Assembly: GCF_002591975.1 (NCBI RefSeq) | Contig: NZ_NVQE01000010.1 | Location: 90,969-154,968 of the forward strand | DNA length: 64,000 bases | Reading direction: 5' to 3' | DNA from: Mycobacterium neglectum | GTDB lineage: Bacteria; Actinomycetota; Actinomycetes; Mycobacteriales; Mycobacteriaceae | Notes under the pieces: model-generated | What the model saw: the letters and a program-made list of their open reading frames with translations, nothing else | What the model was told of the DNA's origin: nothing | The model's database searches: none | Translations under genes and position numbers: made by a program | Shown here: piece by piece, positions 50,320-59,123 of the stretch | How the letters are laid out: every line of letters begins with the position of its first letter | Numbering within the stretch: position 1 is the stretch's first letter

Positions 50320-51786
50320 ATGGAGTTGAAGATGCAGGATCACGGTGAGGTGTTGGCGGCAGTACGCACTGGCATGATTCCGGCGCACGTGTACAACGAC
50401 AAGCAGATTTTCTCGCTCGAAAAGGAGCGGCTGTTCAGTCGGGCGTGGTTGTTCGTCGCGCACGAGTCCGAAATTCCGCAGCCGGGCGACTACGTGGTCA
50501 GGCAAGTGTTACAGGACTCGTTCATCGTCGCTCGTGATTCTGCAGGCGAGGTCCGGGTGATGTTCAATATGTGCCTCCATCGCGGTATGCAGATTTGTCG
50601 GGCGGAGATGGGGAACGCGTCGAATTTCAGATGCCCGTACCACGGGTGGTCTTACCGCAACGACGGCCGCATTATCGGACTGCCTTTTCACCAAGAGGCC
50701 TATGGAGGAGACGCGGGGTTCAACAAGACGGGTCAGACCCTGTTGCCAGCGCCGAGTGTGGCCAGCTACAACGGGTTGATCTTCCTGTCGATGGATCCTG
50801 ACGCAGAATCGCTTGAAGACTACCTGGGTGATTTCAGGTTCTATCTCGATTTCTACACCAAGCAGGGCCCCAACGGTCTCGAGGTGCAGGGTCCTCAGCG
50901 TTGGCGGGTAAAAGCGAACTGGAAAATCGCAGCTGAGAATTTCGCCGGGGACATGTACCACACCCCGCAGACGCACACGTCGGTGGTCGAGATCGGCCTG
51001 TTCCGAGAGCCGAAGGCCCACAAGCGCAAAGACGGCGCAACCTATTGGGCGGGCAGAGGTGGGGGCACCACATACAAGCTGCCGGAGGGGAGTTTCGAAG
51101 ACCGGATGAGCTATGTCGGCTACCCGGCGGAGATGATCAGTCGTGCCAAGGCGACCTGGACCGAGCAGCAGCGACAGGTCGTGGGCGCCGACGGGTTCAT
51201 GATCTCGGCGGCGACGTGCTTTCCGAACATCAGTTTCGTGCACAACTGGCCGAAAGTGGAGGACGGCGAGCACGTCTTGCCGTTCATTTCGATTCGGGTA
51301 TGGCAGCCCATTAGCGAGAACGAGACTGAGGTGCTGTCCTGGTTTGCGGTGGATTCTGATGCCCCGGAAGCGTTTAAGGCGGCCTCATACAAGGCTTATT
51401 TGATGTGTTTCGGCTCGACGGGAATGTTCGAACAAGACGATGTCGAGAACTGGGTGTCGCTGACCAACACCGCGGGGGGTTCGATGGCCCGCCGACTGCG
51501 GCTGAACAGCCGGATGGGGCTGCTCGCAGACGATGCCCGGGTGGTCGACACCCTAAGCAGCGCTCAGTTTCACGGGCCTGGATACGCTCAGCTCGGCTAC
51601 AACGAGAACAATCAACGGGAATTATTGAGGCTCTGGGCTGACTACCTCGACATGCCGCCGCTGCGAGTCGACCCGGCTACTGTGCTCACGGACAACCCGC
51701 AAGGTATTGAGCCGATGGTGCAGACCAATGGCCGGGCCGTCGCCGGTATCGACTCGGAGTCGGCTACGACGTCGGTGACGCTGTGA
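50320..51786 (+). CDS. Aromatic ring-hydroxylating dioxygenase, large (alpha) subunit
   Basis: A 488-residue oxygenase of the actinobacterial Nid/Pdo/Pht type. Rieske ligands are CLHRG and CPYHGW; the catalytic iron site is NFAGDMYHTPQTH with a later Asp in EQDDVENW. The C-terminal half (DGFMISAATCFPNISFVHNW, GSTGMFEQDDVENWVSLTN) is typical of polycyclic-aromatic and phthalate dioxygenases. It adds both atoms of O2 to an aromatic ring to give a cis-dihydrodiol. The next five genes overlap by 4 bases or lie close and supply beta subunit, dihydrodiol dehydrogenase, ferredoxin and reductase, the order of mycobacterial pht operons; the substrate could be phthalate or a larger polycycle. Confidence 0.93.
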   Translation: MELKMQDHGEVLAAVRTGMIPAHVYNDKQIFSLEKERLFSRAWLFVAHESEIPQPGDYVVRQVLQDSFIVARDSAGEVRVMFNMCLHRGMQICRAEMGNASNFRCPYHGWSYRNDGRIIGLPFHQEAYGGDAGFNKTGQTLLPAPSVASYNGLIFLSMDPDAESLEDYLGDFRFYLDFYTKQGPNGLEVQGPQRWRVKANWKIAAENFAGDMYHTPQTHTSVVEIGLFREPKAHKRKDGATYWAGRGGGTTYKLPEGSFEDRMSYVGYPAEMISRAKATWTEQQRQVVGADGFMISAATCFPNISFVHNWPKVEDGEHVLPFISIRVWQPISENETEVLSWFAVDSDAPEAFKAASYKAYLMCFGSTGMFEQDDVENWVSLTNTAGGSMARRLRLNSRMGLLADDARVVDTLSSAQFHGPGYAQLGYNENNQRELLRLWADYLDMPPLRVDPATVLTDNPQGIEPMVQTNGRAVAGIDSESATTSVTL

Positions 51787-52379
51787 CCGTCGACGATCAA
51801 CGCACTGGTCGACCCATGGCCCCATCGGTACTCGGTGCGCACGCCGCCCGCGCCCAACGTGTGGGGGAAGCCTTGCCGTTCGACGATTCTCGCCATCTGG
51901 AGGCGCATCGCTTCCTCGTCAACGAGGCGTACCTTCTCGATGCCCAAGACTACGACAGGTGGCTGGGTGTTCTTACCGAGGACATTCACTATTACATGCC
52001 GGTGCGGATCACCACCGCCGCCGGCGCCGGATTCGATACCTCAGCAGGAATGGCGCATTTCGACGAGAACAAATACTCACTCAGTCGCCGCGTTGCCCGA
52101 TTCGCCACCGAGCATGCCTGGACTGAGGATCCGCCGTCGCGTCTGCGTCACTTCATCACCAACGTGCGCACATTCCTCACCGACGACGCCGACTACCTCG
52201 CGGTCGACAGCGCTGAGCTGTTGTTCCGCAGCCGCGGTGACGTCAATGAGTCCACGCTCCTTTCATGCGGTCGTGAGGATCTCCTACGTCGCGATGGCAA
52301 CGCCCTCAAACTCGCCCGGCGGACAATCGCCGTCGATGAATCAGTGCTTCGAATGCAGAATCTGGCGGTATTCCTATGA
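51783..52379 (+). CDS. Aromatic ring-hydroxylating dioxygenase, small (beta) subunit
   Basis: A 198-residue beta subunit with the NTF2-like fold: FLVNEAYLLDAQDYDRWLGVL then TEDIHYYMPVR, SRLRHFITNVR and the ending LARRTIAVDESVL then LAVFL. It is structural, forming alpha3-beta3 with the upstream gene. GTG 51783 overlaps the alpha stop (GTGA). A second, unpaired beta subunit is encoded at 61147. Confidence 0.93.
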   Translation: MTVDDQRTGRPMAPSVLGAHAARAQRVGEALPFDDSRHLEAHRFLVNEAYLLDAQDYDRWLGVLTEDIHYYMPVRITTAAGAGFDTSAGMAHFDENKYSLSRRVARFATEHAWTEDPPSRLRHFITNVRTFLTDDADYLAVDSAELLFRSRGDVNESTLLSCGREDLLRRDGNALKLARRTIAVDESVLRMQNLAVFL

Positions 52380-52681
52380 GCTCGAATCGACCCGGCGAGG
52401 GCGCGCAGTCACCACCACAATCGGCGTGCGAGGAACTGTCGACGCTGCTGGCCGGGTCGACCGGCGATGCACTCAACATCGCCAACGAGTTCGCGGAGGT
52501 CGTCGTGCGCCGAGTGACCACTCGCAACGGAGCTCGGCTGTTGATTCAGGCGCCAAAATCGGCGCAGTGGGTGTCGCTGGATGCCTTGGAGATCGAGGCC
52601 TTGACCTGGCAGAACCCGGCCACCTTGGCCGCCATGGTGGGGAACGCAGGGGCTCCCTTGATCTTGGGCGACGAGGTATGA
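52376..52681 (+). CDS. Small protein of the dioxygenase operon, unknown function
   Basis: A 101-residue protein between the beta subunit and the dihydrodiol dehydrogenase, overlapping both neighbours by 4 bases (ATGA at each side), so clearly a translated member of the operon. It contains LLAGSTGDALNIANEFAEVVV, RRVTTRNGARLLIQAPKSA and a tail ALTWQNPATLAAMVGNAG. No cysteine or histidine cluster and no membrane helix. I do not recognise a characterised family; an assembly or accessory role is possible. Confidence 0.75.
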   Translation: MSSNRPGEGAQSPPQSACEELSTLLAGSTGDALNIANEFAEVVVRRVTTRNGARLLIQAPKSAQWVSLDALEIEALTWQNPATLAAMVGNAGAPLILGDEV

Positions 52682-53481
52682 CTGGCTGGCTGGCGGGCAA
52701 ACGCGCGTTGATCGTCGGAGGAGGTTCGGGTATCGGTCGGGCCACCGTCGACGCGTTCCTGAACGAGGATGCCCAGGTCGCCGTGCTCGAGTACGACAGC
52801 GATAAGTGCGCGGCGCTGCGCCATCAGCTGCCCGACATCCCGGTAATCGAGGGTGATGGGACCACCCACACCGCCAACGACGAAGCTGTGCAGGTCGCTG
52901 CCGACGCATTCGGCGGACTCGACACATTGGTGAACTGCGTCGGGATCTTCGATTTCTACCGTCGTATTCAGGACATCCCCGCCGAGCGAATCGACCAGGC
53001 GTTCGACGAGATGTTTCGTATCAACGTCCTGAGTCATATCCACTCAGTCAAGGCAGCAGTGCCGGCATTGAGGGGGCAGGACGGCGCCTCGATCATCCTC
53101 ACCGAGTCCGCTTCATCATTTTATCCAGGACGCGGCGGCCTGCTGTATGTCGCGTCGAAGTTCGCGGTGCGTGGCCTCGTCACCGCACTGGCTCACGAAC
53201 TCGCGCCGAGGATCCGTGTGAACGGTGTTGCCCCAGGGGGAACGTTGAACACCGACCTGCGCGGACTCGACAGTCTCGACCTTGGCTCCCGCCGTCTTGA
53301 TGCTGCACCCGACCGGGCCCGCGAATTGGCTGCTCGCACACCGCTGAACGTGGCCCTATCGGGTCACGACCACGCGTGGAGTTACGTCTTTCTCGCTTCG
53401 CACCGCTCCCGCGGGCTTACCGGCGAAACGATCCGCCCCGACGGCGGTTTCAGCCTCGGACCTGCACCCCAGCGCAATTGA
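52678..53481 (+). CDS. cis-Dihydrodiol dehydrogenase (SDR family)
   Basis: A 267-residue SDR with GGGSGIGRATVDAF for NAD, acidic LEYDSD after strand 2, NCVGIFDFYRR, Ser in TESASSFYPG and YVASK. The NCVGIFD(F/Y) and ESASSFYPGRGG blocks are typical of BphB-like dihydrodiol dehydrogenases, which rearomatise the cis-dihydrodiol to a catechol-type diol. Its place between oxygenase and ferredoxin genes supports this. Confidence 0.92.
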   Translation: MTGWLAGKRALIVGGGSGIGRATVDAFLNEDAQVAVLEYDSDKCAALRHQLPDIPVIEGDGTTHTANDEAVQVAADAFGGLDTLVNCVGIFDFYRRIQDIPAERIDQAFDEMFRINVLSHIHSVKAAVPALRGQDGASIILTESASSFYPGRGGLLYVASKFAVRGLVTALAHELAPRIRVNGVAPGGTLNTDLRGLDSLDLGSRRLDAAPDRARELAARTPLNVALSGHDHAWSYVFLASHRSRGLTGETIRPDGGFSLGPAPQRN

Positions 53482-53509
53482 ACCCGACGAACATAGGGAA
53501 GGAAAGCAC

Positions 53510-53710
53510 ATGGACGGAGTCATAAAGGCTAACCACGCGGTATGTCAGGGATACGCGAACTGTGTCGTAGCCGCCGAGGACTACTTCGACATCGACGACC
53601 GGGGACTCGTGTTGGTCCGGAAGACGGAGGTCCCTTCCGCGGACAGGACCCGGGTCGAGGAGGCTGCGCGCAGCTGTCCGGTGGCAGCGTTGGAAGTCGT
53701 AGACGAATGA
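53510..53710 (+). CDS. 3Fe-4S ferredoxin of the dioxygenase system
   Basis: A 66-residue ferredoxin with HAVCQGYANCVVAAEDYFDI (C-x5-C) and SCPVAAL, giving three cysteines for a [3Fe-4S] cluster. It carries electrons from the downstream reductase to the Rieske centre, as PhtAc-type proteins do. ATG 53510 follows GGAAGGAAAG. Its stop overlaps the reductase start. Compare the cysteine-less relative at 32704. Confidence 0.93.
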   Translation: MDGVIKANHAVCQGYANCVVAAEDYFDIDDRGLVLVRKTEVPSADRTRVEEAARSCPVAALEVVDE

Positions 53711-54948
53711 CGTCACGGGTCGTCATCGTCGGCAGTTCTGTCGGCGGGGTCCGCACGGCCCAGGCGCTGCGATCGGAAGGCTACGACGGCGACATCGTCC
53801 TCGTGGGCGAGGAAACTGCACTGCCCTACGACAAACCGCCGCTATCCAAAGCGTTGCTTGCGGGTACGAGTGACATCGCGGCTGCGACGTTACTCACCAG
53901 AGACGCTGCCGCCGCCGACGCCATCGAGCTTCGCCTCGGCCGCCGCGCGATCGGAGTGGATGTCGCAGCGTGTGAGGTTGAGTTCGCCGATGATGAGCCC
54001 CTGCACTACGACCACCTGGTGGTGGCCACCGGAGCGAGCGCGCGACCATCCCCGTGGGGCCAGGGACCGGGCGTTCATGTGCTACGCACCCTAGAGGACT
54101 GTCTGCGGCTAAGAGCCGACCTCGTTGCCGGTGCCCGCCTCGTGGTGATCGGGGCAGGATTTATTGGGGCCGAGGTCGCGTCAACCGCGCGGTCACTGGG
54201 GCTGCAAGTGACGGTTGTCGACCCGGTGCCGGTGCCGATGAGCCGGGTGCTTACCGAAGAGATCGGTGGGTGGTTCGTCGATTTGCACCGAGACCACGGA
54301 GTGCACACGCGATTCGGCGTCGGTGTCGAGAATATTGAGGGGGAGCGCGGCAACTTGGAGGTCGGCCTCACGGACGGGACCGTCGTGGAAGCCGACACGG
54401 TGGTGGTGGGCATCGGCGCCGTTCCGAACGACGGCTGGCTGATGCCGTCGGGACTGGTCGTCGATGACGGCCTGGTCTGCGACCAGTTCTGCCGCGCCGT
54501 CACGTCAGAGAACGTCTACGCAGTCGGCGACGTGTCGCGTTGGTTTCATCGCGCCCGCGGCGTGATGATGCGCATCGAACACTGGACAAACGCGGTCGAC
54601 CAGGCGTCTTGCGTCGCGCACAATATCTCGCACCCCGACCATCTGCGCTGCTACGAGCCCGTCGAGTACGTATGGAGCGACCAGTACGACTGGAAGATCC
54701 AGTTTTGCGGCCAAACAACTCACCTAAGTGAGCCACTCGTCGTCGGAGATCGATTGTCCGACAATCGATTCACAGCGCTCTACCCCGATCGCGAGCAACG
54801 TTTGAGCGGCGCCGCGATCGTGAACTGGCCTCGAGCACTGATCGAGTGCAGGCGTGCACTGAAGGCCGGCAGCGATCTCGAAACTGTGCGGGAGAGGCTC
54901 GAACTGTTGACGAACCCACCCGACACTGCCGCGACGCGATCACCATAG
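53707..54948 (+). CDS. Ferredoxin reductase of the dioxygenase system
   Basis: A 413-residue FAD/NAD(P) reductase (BphA4/PhtAd-like) with VGSSVGGVRTAQALRSEGY, PYDKPPLSKALL, VVIGAGFIGAEVASTARSLG and NVYAVGDVSRW. It moves electrons from NADH to the ferredoxin just upstream. ATG 53707 overlaps the ferredoxin stop. It is the last gene of the six-gene operon; a 558-base gap follows. Confidence 0.93.
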   Translation: MTSRVVIVGSSVGGVRTAQALRSEGYDGDIVLVGEETALPYDKPPLSKALLAGTSDIAAATLLTRDAAAADAIELRLGRRAIGVDVAACEVEFADDEPLHYDHLVVATGASARPSPWGQGPGVHVLRTLEDCLRLRADLVAGARLVVIGAGFIGAEVASTARSLGLQVTVVDPVPVPMSRVLTEEIGGWFVDLHRDHGVHTRFGVGVENIEGERGNLEVGLTDGTVVEADTVVVGIGAVPNDGWLMPSGLVVDDGLVCDQFCRAVTSENVYAVGDVSRWFHRARGVMMRIEHWTNAVDQASCVAHNISHPDHLRCYEPVEYVWSDQYDWKIQFCGQTTHLSEPLVVGDRLSDNRFTALYPDREQRLSGAAIVNWPRALIECRRALKAGSDLETVRERLELLTNPPDTAATRSP

Positions 54949-55434
54949 TGCGGCCACGCGTGGTTGCCCGCTGCATCAGACGTGACACTGTACGTCCGCC
55001 GAAGATGCTCGCTGCGGCGCCGCAATCTTAGTTCGACAACGTCTCACCAGCGGGAAACACGGCCCTCAAGATAAACACCTTGCCGTTATCTCGCCTCACC
55101 CGATCCCGAGTTGCTCCCCAGCGGCAACAGTGTCCTCATTGCGTTGTGCGCCGATCCGAGATGACTAGCGGAGCTGGCGCGAGTCGGCACGGGGGGCTGG
55201 GGCTGCCGACGTGCTGGCTGAAGAAGATAGTCTTTCCGCAGATCGGCGCGCGAGCAGCTCAACGAACACGCTCGCAAGTCCATCCGGGAGCACCCGCGAC
55301 ACCACGAATTGCGGCACCGGATGATCTGGATGGCGGCGGAGTCGGCGAATTCGTCTAGCGTGCTGCATATCTCGAGCTTTCGCCCCGTTAGGGGTACTGA
55401 CCCAAGAGGTCAGCTCAGTGCGGCCCGTGCGGTA
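54949..55434. other. Gap without a recognised gene
   Basis: Open frames occur on both strands but none has similarity I recognise, a good ribosome site or consistent codon use. No hairpin followed by T-run was found. It may be eroded coding sequence between two catabolic modules. Confidence 0.4.
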
Positions 55435-55476
55435 TTGACGCAACCGGCGGGTGCCGATAGTCTCTAATTGACAGAG
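55435..55476 (+). promoter_or_regulatory. Promoter with IclR-operator candidate for the PhdI-PhdJ-like operon
   Basis: TTGACG (55435-55440) and TAGTCT (55458-55463) form a -35/-10 pair with 17-base spacing. Overlapping the -10 and start point is CTCT-AATTGAC-AGAG (55462-55476), nearly the same as the palindrome at 50246. The gene starts at 55507 behind AGAAGG. Confidence 0.6.
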
Positions 55477-55506
55477 TGTCATTCTGCCAACCAGAGAAGG
55501 TAGCCA

Positions 55507-56592
55507 ATGTCCACCGCCGAGAGTTCAGAGCTCCGCGAATTTGACGTCGAGCTCGAGGCTGCCAACTTACGTGGGCAATGGATATACGACGAAATGCTGG
55601 AAAGCGTCGTCGGCGGCCCCAAGCCCGCCGGTGTTCCGTTTCTGTGGCGATGGCACGATGTTTACGCGAAGCTTCTGAAGTCGTGCGACGTGATGCCTGA
55701 AAGTTTGACGGCGCGACGCAATCTCTCGTTCATCAATCCGGATGCCCGGGGAACCACGCACACCATGAACATGGGCATGCAGATGCTCAAGCCCGGCGAG
55801 ATTGCCTATGCGCACCGCCATACCATGGCGGCGCTGCGGTTCGCTATTCAAGGCGGCCCCGGCCTGATTACTGTGGTGGACGGCGAGCCGTGCCAAATGG
55901 AGGACTACGACCTTGTCTTAACCCCTCGCTGGACGTGGCACGACCACGAGAATGCCACCTCGGAGAACGTCGTTTGGCTCGACGTGCTCGATATCGGATT
56001 GGTGCTCGGGCTCAATGTTCCCTTCTATGAGTCCTACGGCGAGAAGCGCCAACCTCAACGCGACGAGCCGGGAGAGCATCTCGCCGACCGGGGGGGCCTA
56101 CTCCGCCCTGCATGGGAGCAGGTCAAGACGGCGAACTTTCCATTCCGCTATCCCTGGCGCGACGTCGAGCGGCAGCTCCAGCGGATGGCGGGCCTTGCGG
56201 GCAGTCCCTACGACGGCGTCGTCCTGCGTTATGCCAACCCCGTCACAGGCGGATCGACCATGCCAACGCTCGATTGCTGGGTGCAATTGCTGCGGCCCGG
56301 CCAGCGGACCGACGCCCATCGCCACACGTCGAGTGCCGTGTATTTCGTCGTGCGTGGCGAAGGGACGACCGTCGTCGACGACGTGGAGCTTGACTGGGGG
56401 CCCCACGACAGTTTCGCGGTGCCTAACTGGAGCACCCATCACTTCGTCAACCGGTCGACAGAAGATGCCGTGCTGTTCTCGGTCAACGACATCCCCACAC
56501 TCAAGGCACTCGATCTCTACTACGAAGAGCCCGAGCTGTCATTGGGGGCGCACCCGTTTCCCCCAGTACCCGCCAACCTCCGAGCCCGCTGA
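55507..56592 (+). CDS. 1-Hydroxy-2-naphthoate / gentisate 1,2-dioxygenase-like bicupin (PhdI-like)
   Basis: A 361-residue double-cupin protein. The first cupin has EIAYAHRHTMAALRFAI with the His-x-His iron ligands and the second has HRHTSSAVYFVVRGEG. This is the gentisate 1,2-dioxygenase family, which also includes PhdI, the ring-cleaving 1-hydroxy-2-naphthoate dioxygenase of phenanthrene degraders. The next gene is a PhdJ-like hydratase-aldolase, which uses the PhdI product, so the naphthoate assignment is favoured over gentisate or salicylate. Start ATG with AGAAGG 8 bases upstream. Confidence 0.85.
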   Translation: MSTAESSELREFDVELEAANLRGQWIYDEMLESVVGGPKPAGVPFLWRWHDVYAKLLKSCDVMPESLTARRNLSFINPDARGTTHTMNMGMQMLKPGEIAYAHRHTMAALRFAIQGGPGLITVVDGEPCQMEDYDLVLTPRWTWHDHENATSENVVWLDVLDIGLVLGLNVPFYESYGEKRQPQRDEPGEHLADRGGLLRPAWEQVKTANFPFRYPWRDVERQLQRMAGLAGSPYDGVVLRYANPVTGGSTMPTLDCWVQLLRPGQRTDAHRHTSSAVYFVVRGEGTTVVDDVELDWGPHDSFAVPNWSTHHFVNRSTEDAVLFSVNDIPTLKALDLYYEEPELSLGAHPFPPVPANLRAR

Positions 56593-56610
56593 CGTTTCAC
56601 CAGAAAGGCA

Positions 56611-57615
56611 ATGCCTGTGCCTGACACGAAGTTGACCGTTGATGACATTACCGGGGTCGTTGGCATCATTCCTACGCCCTCCATCCCGACGGCCGACCAG
56701 CCCGACACAACATTCTCCGTGGACCTCGACGAGGCGGCGACGCTTGCCGACTCGATGGTCCGCGGCGGGGTCGACGTGCTTATGACCACAGGCACCTTCG
56801 GCGAGTGTGCCTCGCTGACATGGGACGAGTTGCAAAGCTTCGTCGCCACCGTCGTCGATGCCGTCGCGGGTCGAATCCCGGTTTTCGCTGGAGCGACGAC
56901 GCTCAACACCCGCGATACGATCACTCGAGGTCGTCGGCTCGGCGAGCTCGGTGCCGACGGTTTGTTCGTCGGTCGTCCGATGTGGCTGCCCCTCGACGAC
57001 GCCGGAATTGTGCGCTTCTATCGCGATGTGGCCGAGGCAGTGCCGAACCTGGCACTGGTTGTCTACGACAACCCAGGCGCCTTCAAGGGAAAGATCGGGA
57101 CCCCCGCATACGAGGCGCTTAGCCAGATACCACAGGTTGTCGCTGCCAAGCACCTCGGACTGCTCAGTGGCTCCGCCTTCCTCTCCGACCTCCGCGCCGT
57201 CGGCGGTCGTGTGCGGCTACTGCCGCTTGAGACCGACTGGTACTACTTTGCCCGGCTATTCCCAGAGGAGGTCACCGCCTGTTGGTCGGGCAATGTGGCC
57301 TGCGGCCCTGCGCCGGTAACCCACTTGCGCGACTTAATCCGAGCCCGCCGCTGGGACGACTGCCAAACGCTCACCGACGAACTCGAGGCCGCTCTCGCGA
57401 CGCTCTACCCGGGCGGCAACTTCGCCGAATTCCTCAAATACAGCATCCAAATCGACAACGCCCAATTCCAAGCAGCCGGTTTTATGCGCACCGGGCCCAC
57501 CCGGCCGCCGTACACCGAAGTGCCGGAGTCCTACTTGGCTGGAGGGCGCGAGGCCGGCAAGAACTGGGCCGCACTCCAGCAGCGCTATGCGTCACTTACC
57601 GTCCCGAACCACTGA
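56611..57615 (+). CDS. trans-2'-Carboxybenzalpyruvate hydratase-aldolase-like (PhdJ-like, DapA fold)
   Basis: A 334-residue class I aldolase of the DHDPS family: GVDVLMTTGTFGECASLTWDE, VFAGATTLNTRDTI, VYDNPGAF and the Schiff-base Lys in VVAAKHLG. This is the NahE/PhdG/PhdJ group, which hydrates and cleaves aryl-pyruvates to an aldehyde and pyruvate. In the phenanthrene route PhdJ gives 2-carboxybenzaldehyde. It lies 18 bases after the bicupin gene. A second member of the family is at 59124. Confidence 0.87.
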   Translation: MPVPDTKLTVDDITGVVGIIPTPSIPTADQPDTTFSVDLDEAATLADSMVRGGVDVLMTTGTFGECASLTWDELQSFVATVVDAVAGRIPVFAGATTLNTRDTITRGRRLGELGADGLFVGRPMWLPLDDAGIVRFYRDVAEAVPNLALVVYDNPGAFKGKIGTPAYEALSQIPQVVAAKHLGLLSGSAFLSDLRAVGGRVRLLPLETDWYYFARLFPEEVTACWSGNVACGPAPVTHLRDLIRARRWDDCQTLTDELEAALATLYPGGNFAEFLKYSIQIDNAQFQAAGFMRTGPTRPPYTEVPESYLAGGREAGKNWAALQQRYASLTVPNH

Positions 57616-57633
57616 ATCGCCCGAGGACAGCAC

Positions 57634-58524
57634 ATGTTGGTGAAGGCGTTGGGTTATGTGGGTGTGGAGTCTCCGGATGCGAAGGAGTGGTTGGAGTTCG
57701 GTCCGGAGGTTTTGGGGATGGAGGCGGTGGAGGCGGCCAGTGGGTCGGTTCTGTTGCGGATCGATGACGCCGATCACCGGTTGGCTGTGCATCACGGGGA
57801 GCGCAACCGGATGTTGTATGCGGGGTGGGATGTGGGCAGCGAGGAGGCGGTTGAGGCTGCTGGGGAGTTGTTGCATCGGCAGGGTATTGGGTTTGAGGTG
57901 GGAACCGAGGAGGACTGCGCGGCCCGCGGTGTGTTGGGCTTTGTGACGCTGTCGGATCCTTCGGGGTTGCGTCATGAGTTGTTTTACGGTCAGAAGGTGG
58001 TGCCGGGTTCCTTCCGGCCCGGTCGTGCGATATCGGGGTTCGTCACCGGGGCGCAGGGGTTGGGTCATGTGGTGCTGGCGACGCCGGACCTCGCGCAGGC
58101 CGACCGGTTCTTGCGGGGGGTGTTGGGGTTCAAGAAGAGCGATGAGATTTACACCTTCATCGATCTGTGGTTCTACCACTGCAACCCGCGCCATCACAGC
58201 ATCGCGTTGACTCCGATGCCGGGTGTGCGGGGACTGCACCACGTGATGGTAGAGGTGCAAAGTTTTGATGACGTGGGGATGGCTTATGACCTGTGCATGT
58301 CGCGCAACATTCCGCTGAGCATGACGTTGGGGCGCCATGTCAACGATCGGATGGTGTCGTTCTACGTCCGAACACCGAGCGGTTTTGATCTCGAGTACGG
58401 CTGGGATGCGGTCACCGTCGACGAGGAAACCTGGACCGTCGCCCAGTACGACCGACCCAGCGTGTGGGGCCACCAGATGGTCGCCCAAACACCACCAGGA
58501 GCACTCGAAGCCGCAACAACATGA
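57634..58524 (+). CDS. Type I extradiol ring-cleavage dioxygenase
   Basis: A 296-residue two-domain extradiol dioxygenase of the BphC/HsaC/PhdF group. Iron ligands are His145 in GLGHVVLAT, His in GLHHVMVE (202-203) and Glu254 in FDLEYGW; active-site HH at 187-188 and Tyr244 are present. It cleaves a catechol-type ring next to the diol, for example a dihydroxy-polycyclic aromatic. Its codon choice (many TTG, GTG and GGG codons) differs from the genes just upstream, suggesting a separate origin. The first 16 bases recur at 61752. Confidence 0.9.
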   Translation: MLVKALGYVGVESPDAKEWLEFGPEVLGMEAVEAASGSVLLRIDDADHRLAVHHGERNRMLYAGWDVGSEEAVEAAGELLHRQGIGFEVGTEEDCAARGVLGFVTLSDPSGLRHELFYGQKVVPGSFRPGRAISGFVTGAQGLGHVVLATPDLAQADRFLRGVLGFKKSDEIYTFIDLWFYHCNPRHHSIALTPMPGVRGLHHVMVEVQSFDDVGMAYDLCMSRNIPLSMTLGRHVNDRMVSFYVRTPSGFDLEYGWDAVTVDEETWTVAQYDRPSVWGHQMVAQTPPGALEAATT

Positions 58525-58569
58525 ACGGCTCGACGGACGAGACGACGAAAACGATCATATGGAGGTGAA

Positions 58570-58956
58570 ATGGCGATCCAGTTCCTAACCGACGACTGGG
58601 CGACTGCGGTGACCGACGCGGCCAATGCCGACGAGAGGTTCCGCATTGCAGCGAAGGGACATGACGTGGTGCTCCGCGTATCCGTGTCGCAGAGCCCGGC
58701 CAGCGATGACTACTACATGCATTTCTCTGACGGGTCGCTCATCGTCGGTATCGGATCCCCGCCGCGCACGCCCGACGTGGAGGCCGAGCTCAGCTACGAA
58801 ACAAACGTCGAGCTGTCTCGGGGTGCGCTCAACGGCCAGACCGCGGCCATGACCGGGCAGATGAAAGCCGTCGGCAACATGATGAAGATGATGTCGATCG
58901 GAAAAGCCCAGGATCGGCTCGCAGAACTCGAGAGCGGCTTAGACATCGACTACTAG
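58570..58956 (+). CDS. SCP2-like sterol/lipid-binding protein
   Basis: A 128-residue single-domain protein of the SCP-2 type with HDVVLRVSVSQ, DDYYMHFSDGSLIVGIGSPP and a C-terminal helix rich in Met (GQMKAVGNMMKMMSIG). SCP-2 domains bind hydrophobic ligands. Between an extradiol dioxygenase and a hydratase-aldolase it may hold or deliver a hydrophobic aromatic or its CoA ester. ATG 58570 has GGAGGTG directly upstream. Confidence 0.75.
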   Translation: MAIQFLTDDWATAVTDAANADERFRIAAKGHDVVLRVSVSQSPASDDYYMHFSDGSLIVGIGSPPRTPDVEAELSYETNVELSRGALNGQTAAMTGQMKAVGNMMKMMSIGKAQDRLAELESGLDIDY

Positions 58957-59123
58957 CACTGATCGCGGCGCCTAGAGTTGACTTCGCGCCGAGGGACACA
59001 ATGCCACGAACGGGAGTGCATCGGCACCTACCATCGGCTCAAGTCCCACCCTGGACGGTCCGGCGCGACCATACCGCCAACAAAGCCATTCCGAAAATCC
59101 TCAAACCAGATTGGACACGGCTC

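Noticed and set aside
55086..55482. Minus-strand open frames in the gap after the ferredoxin reductase
   Set aside because: They overlap each other in different frames, lack ribosome sites and show no recognisable motif.
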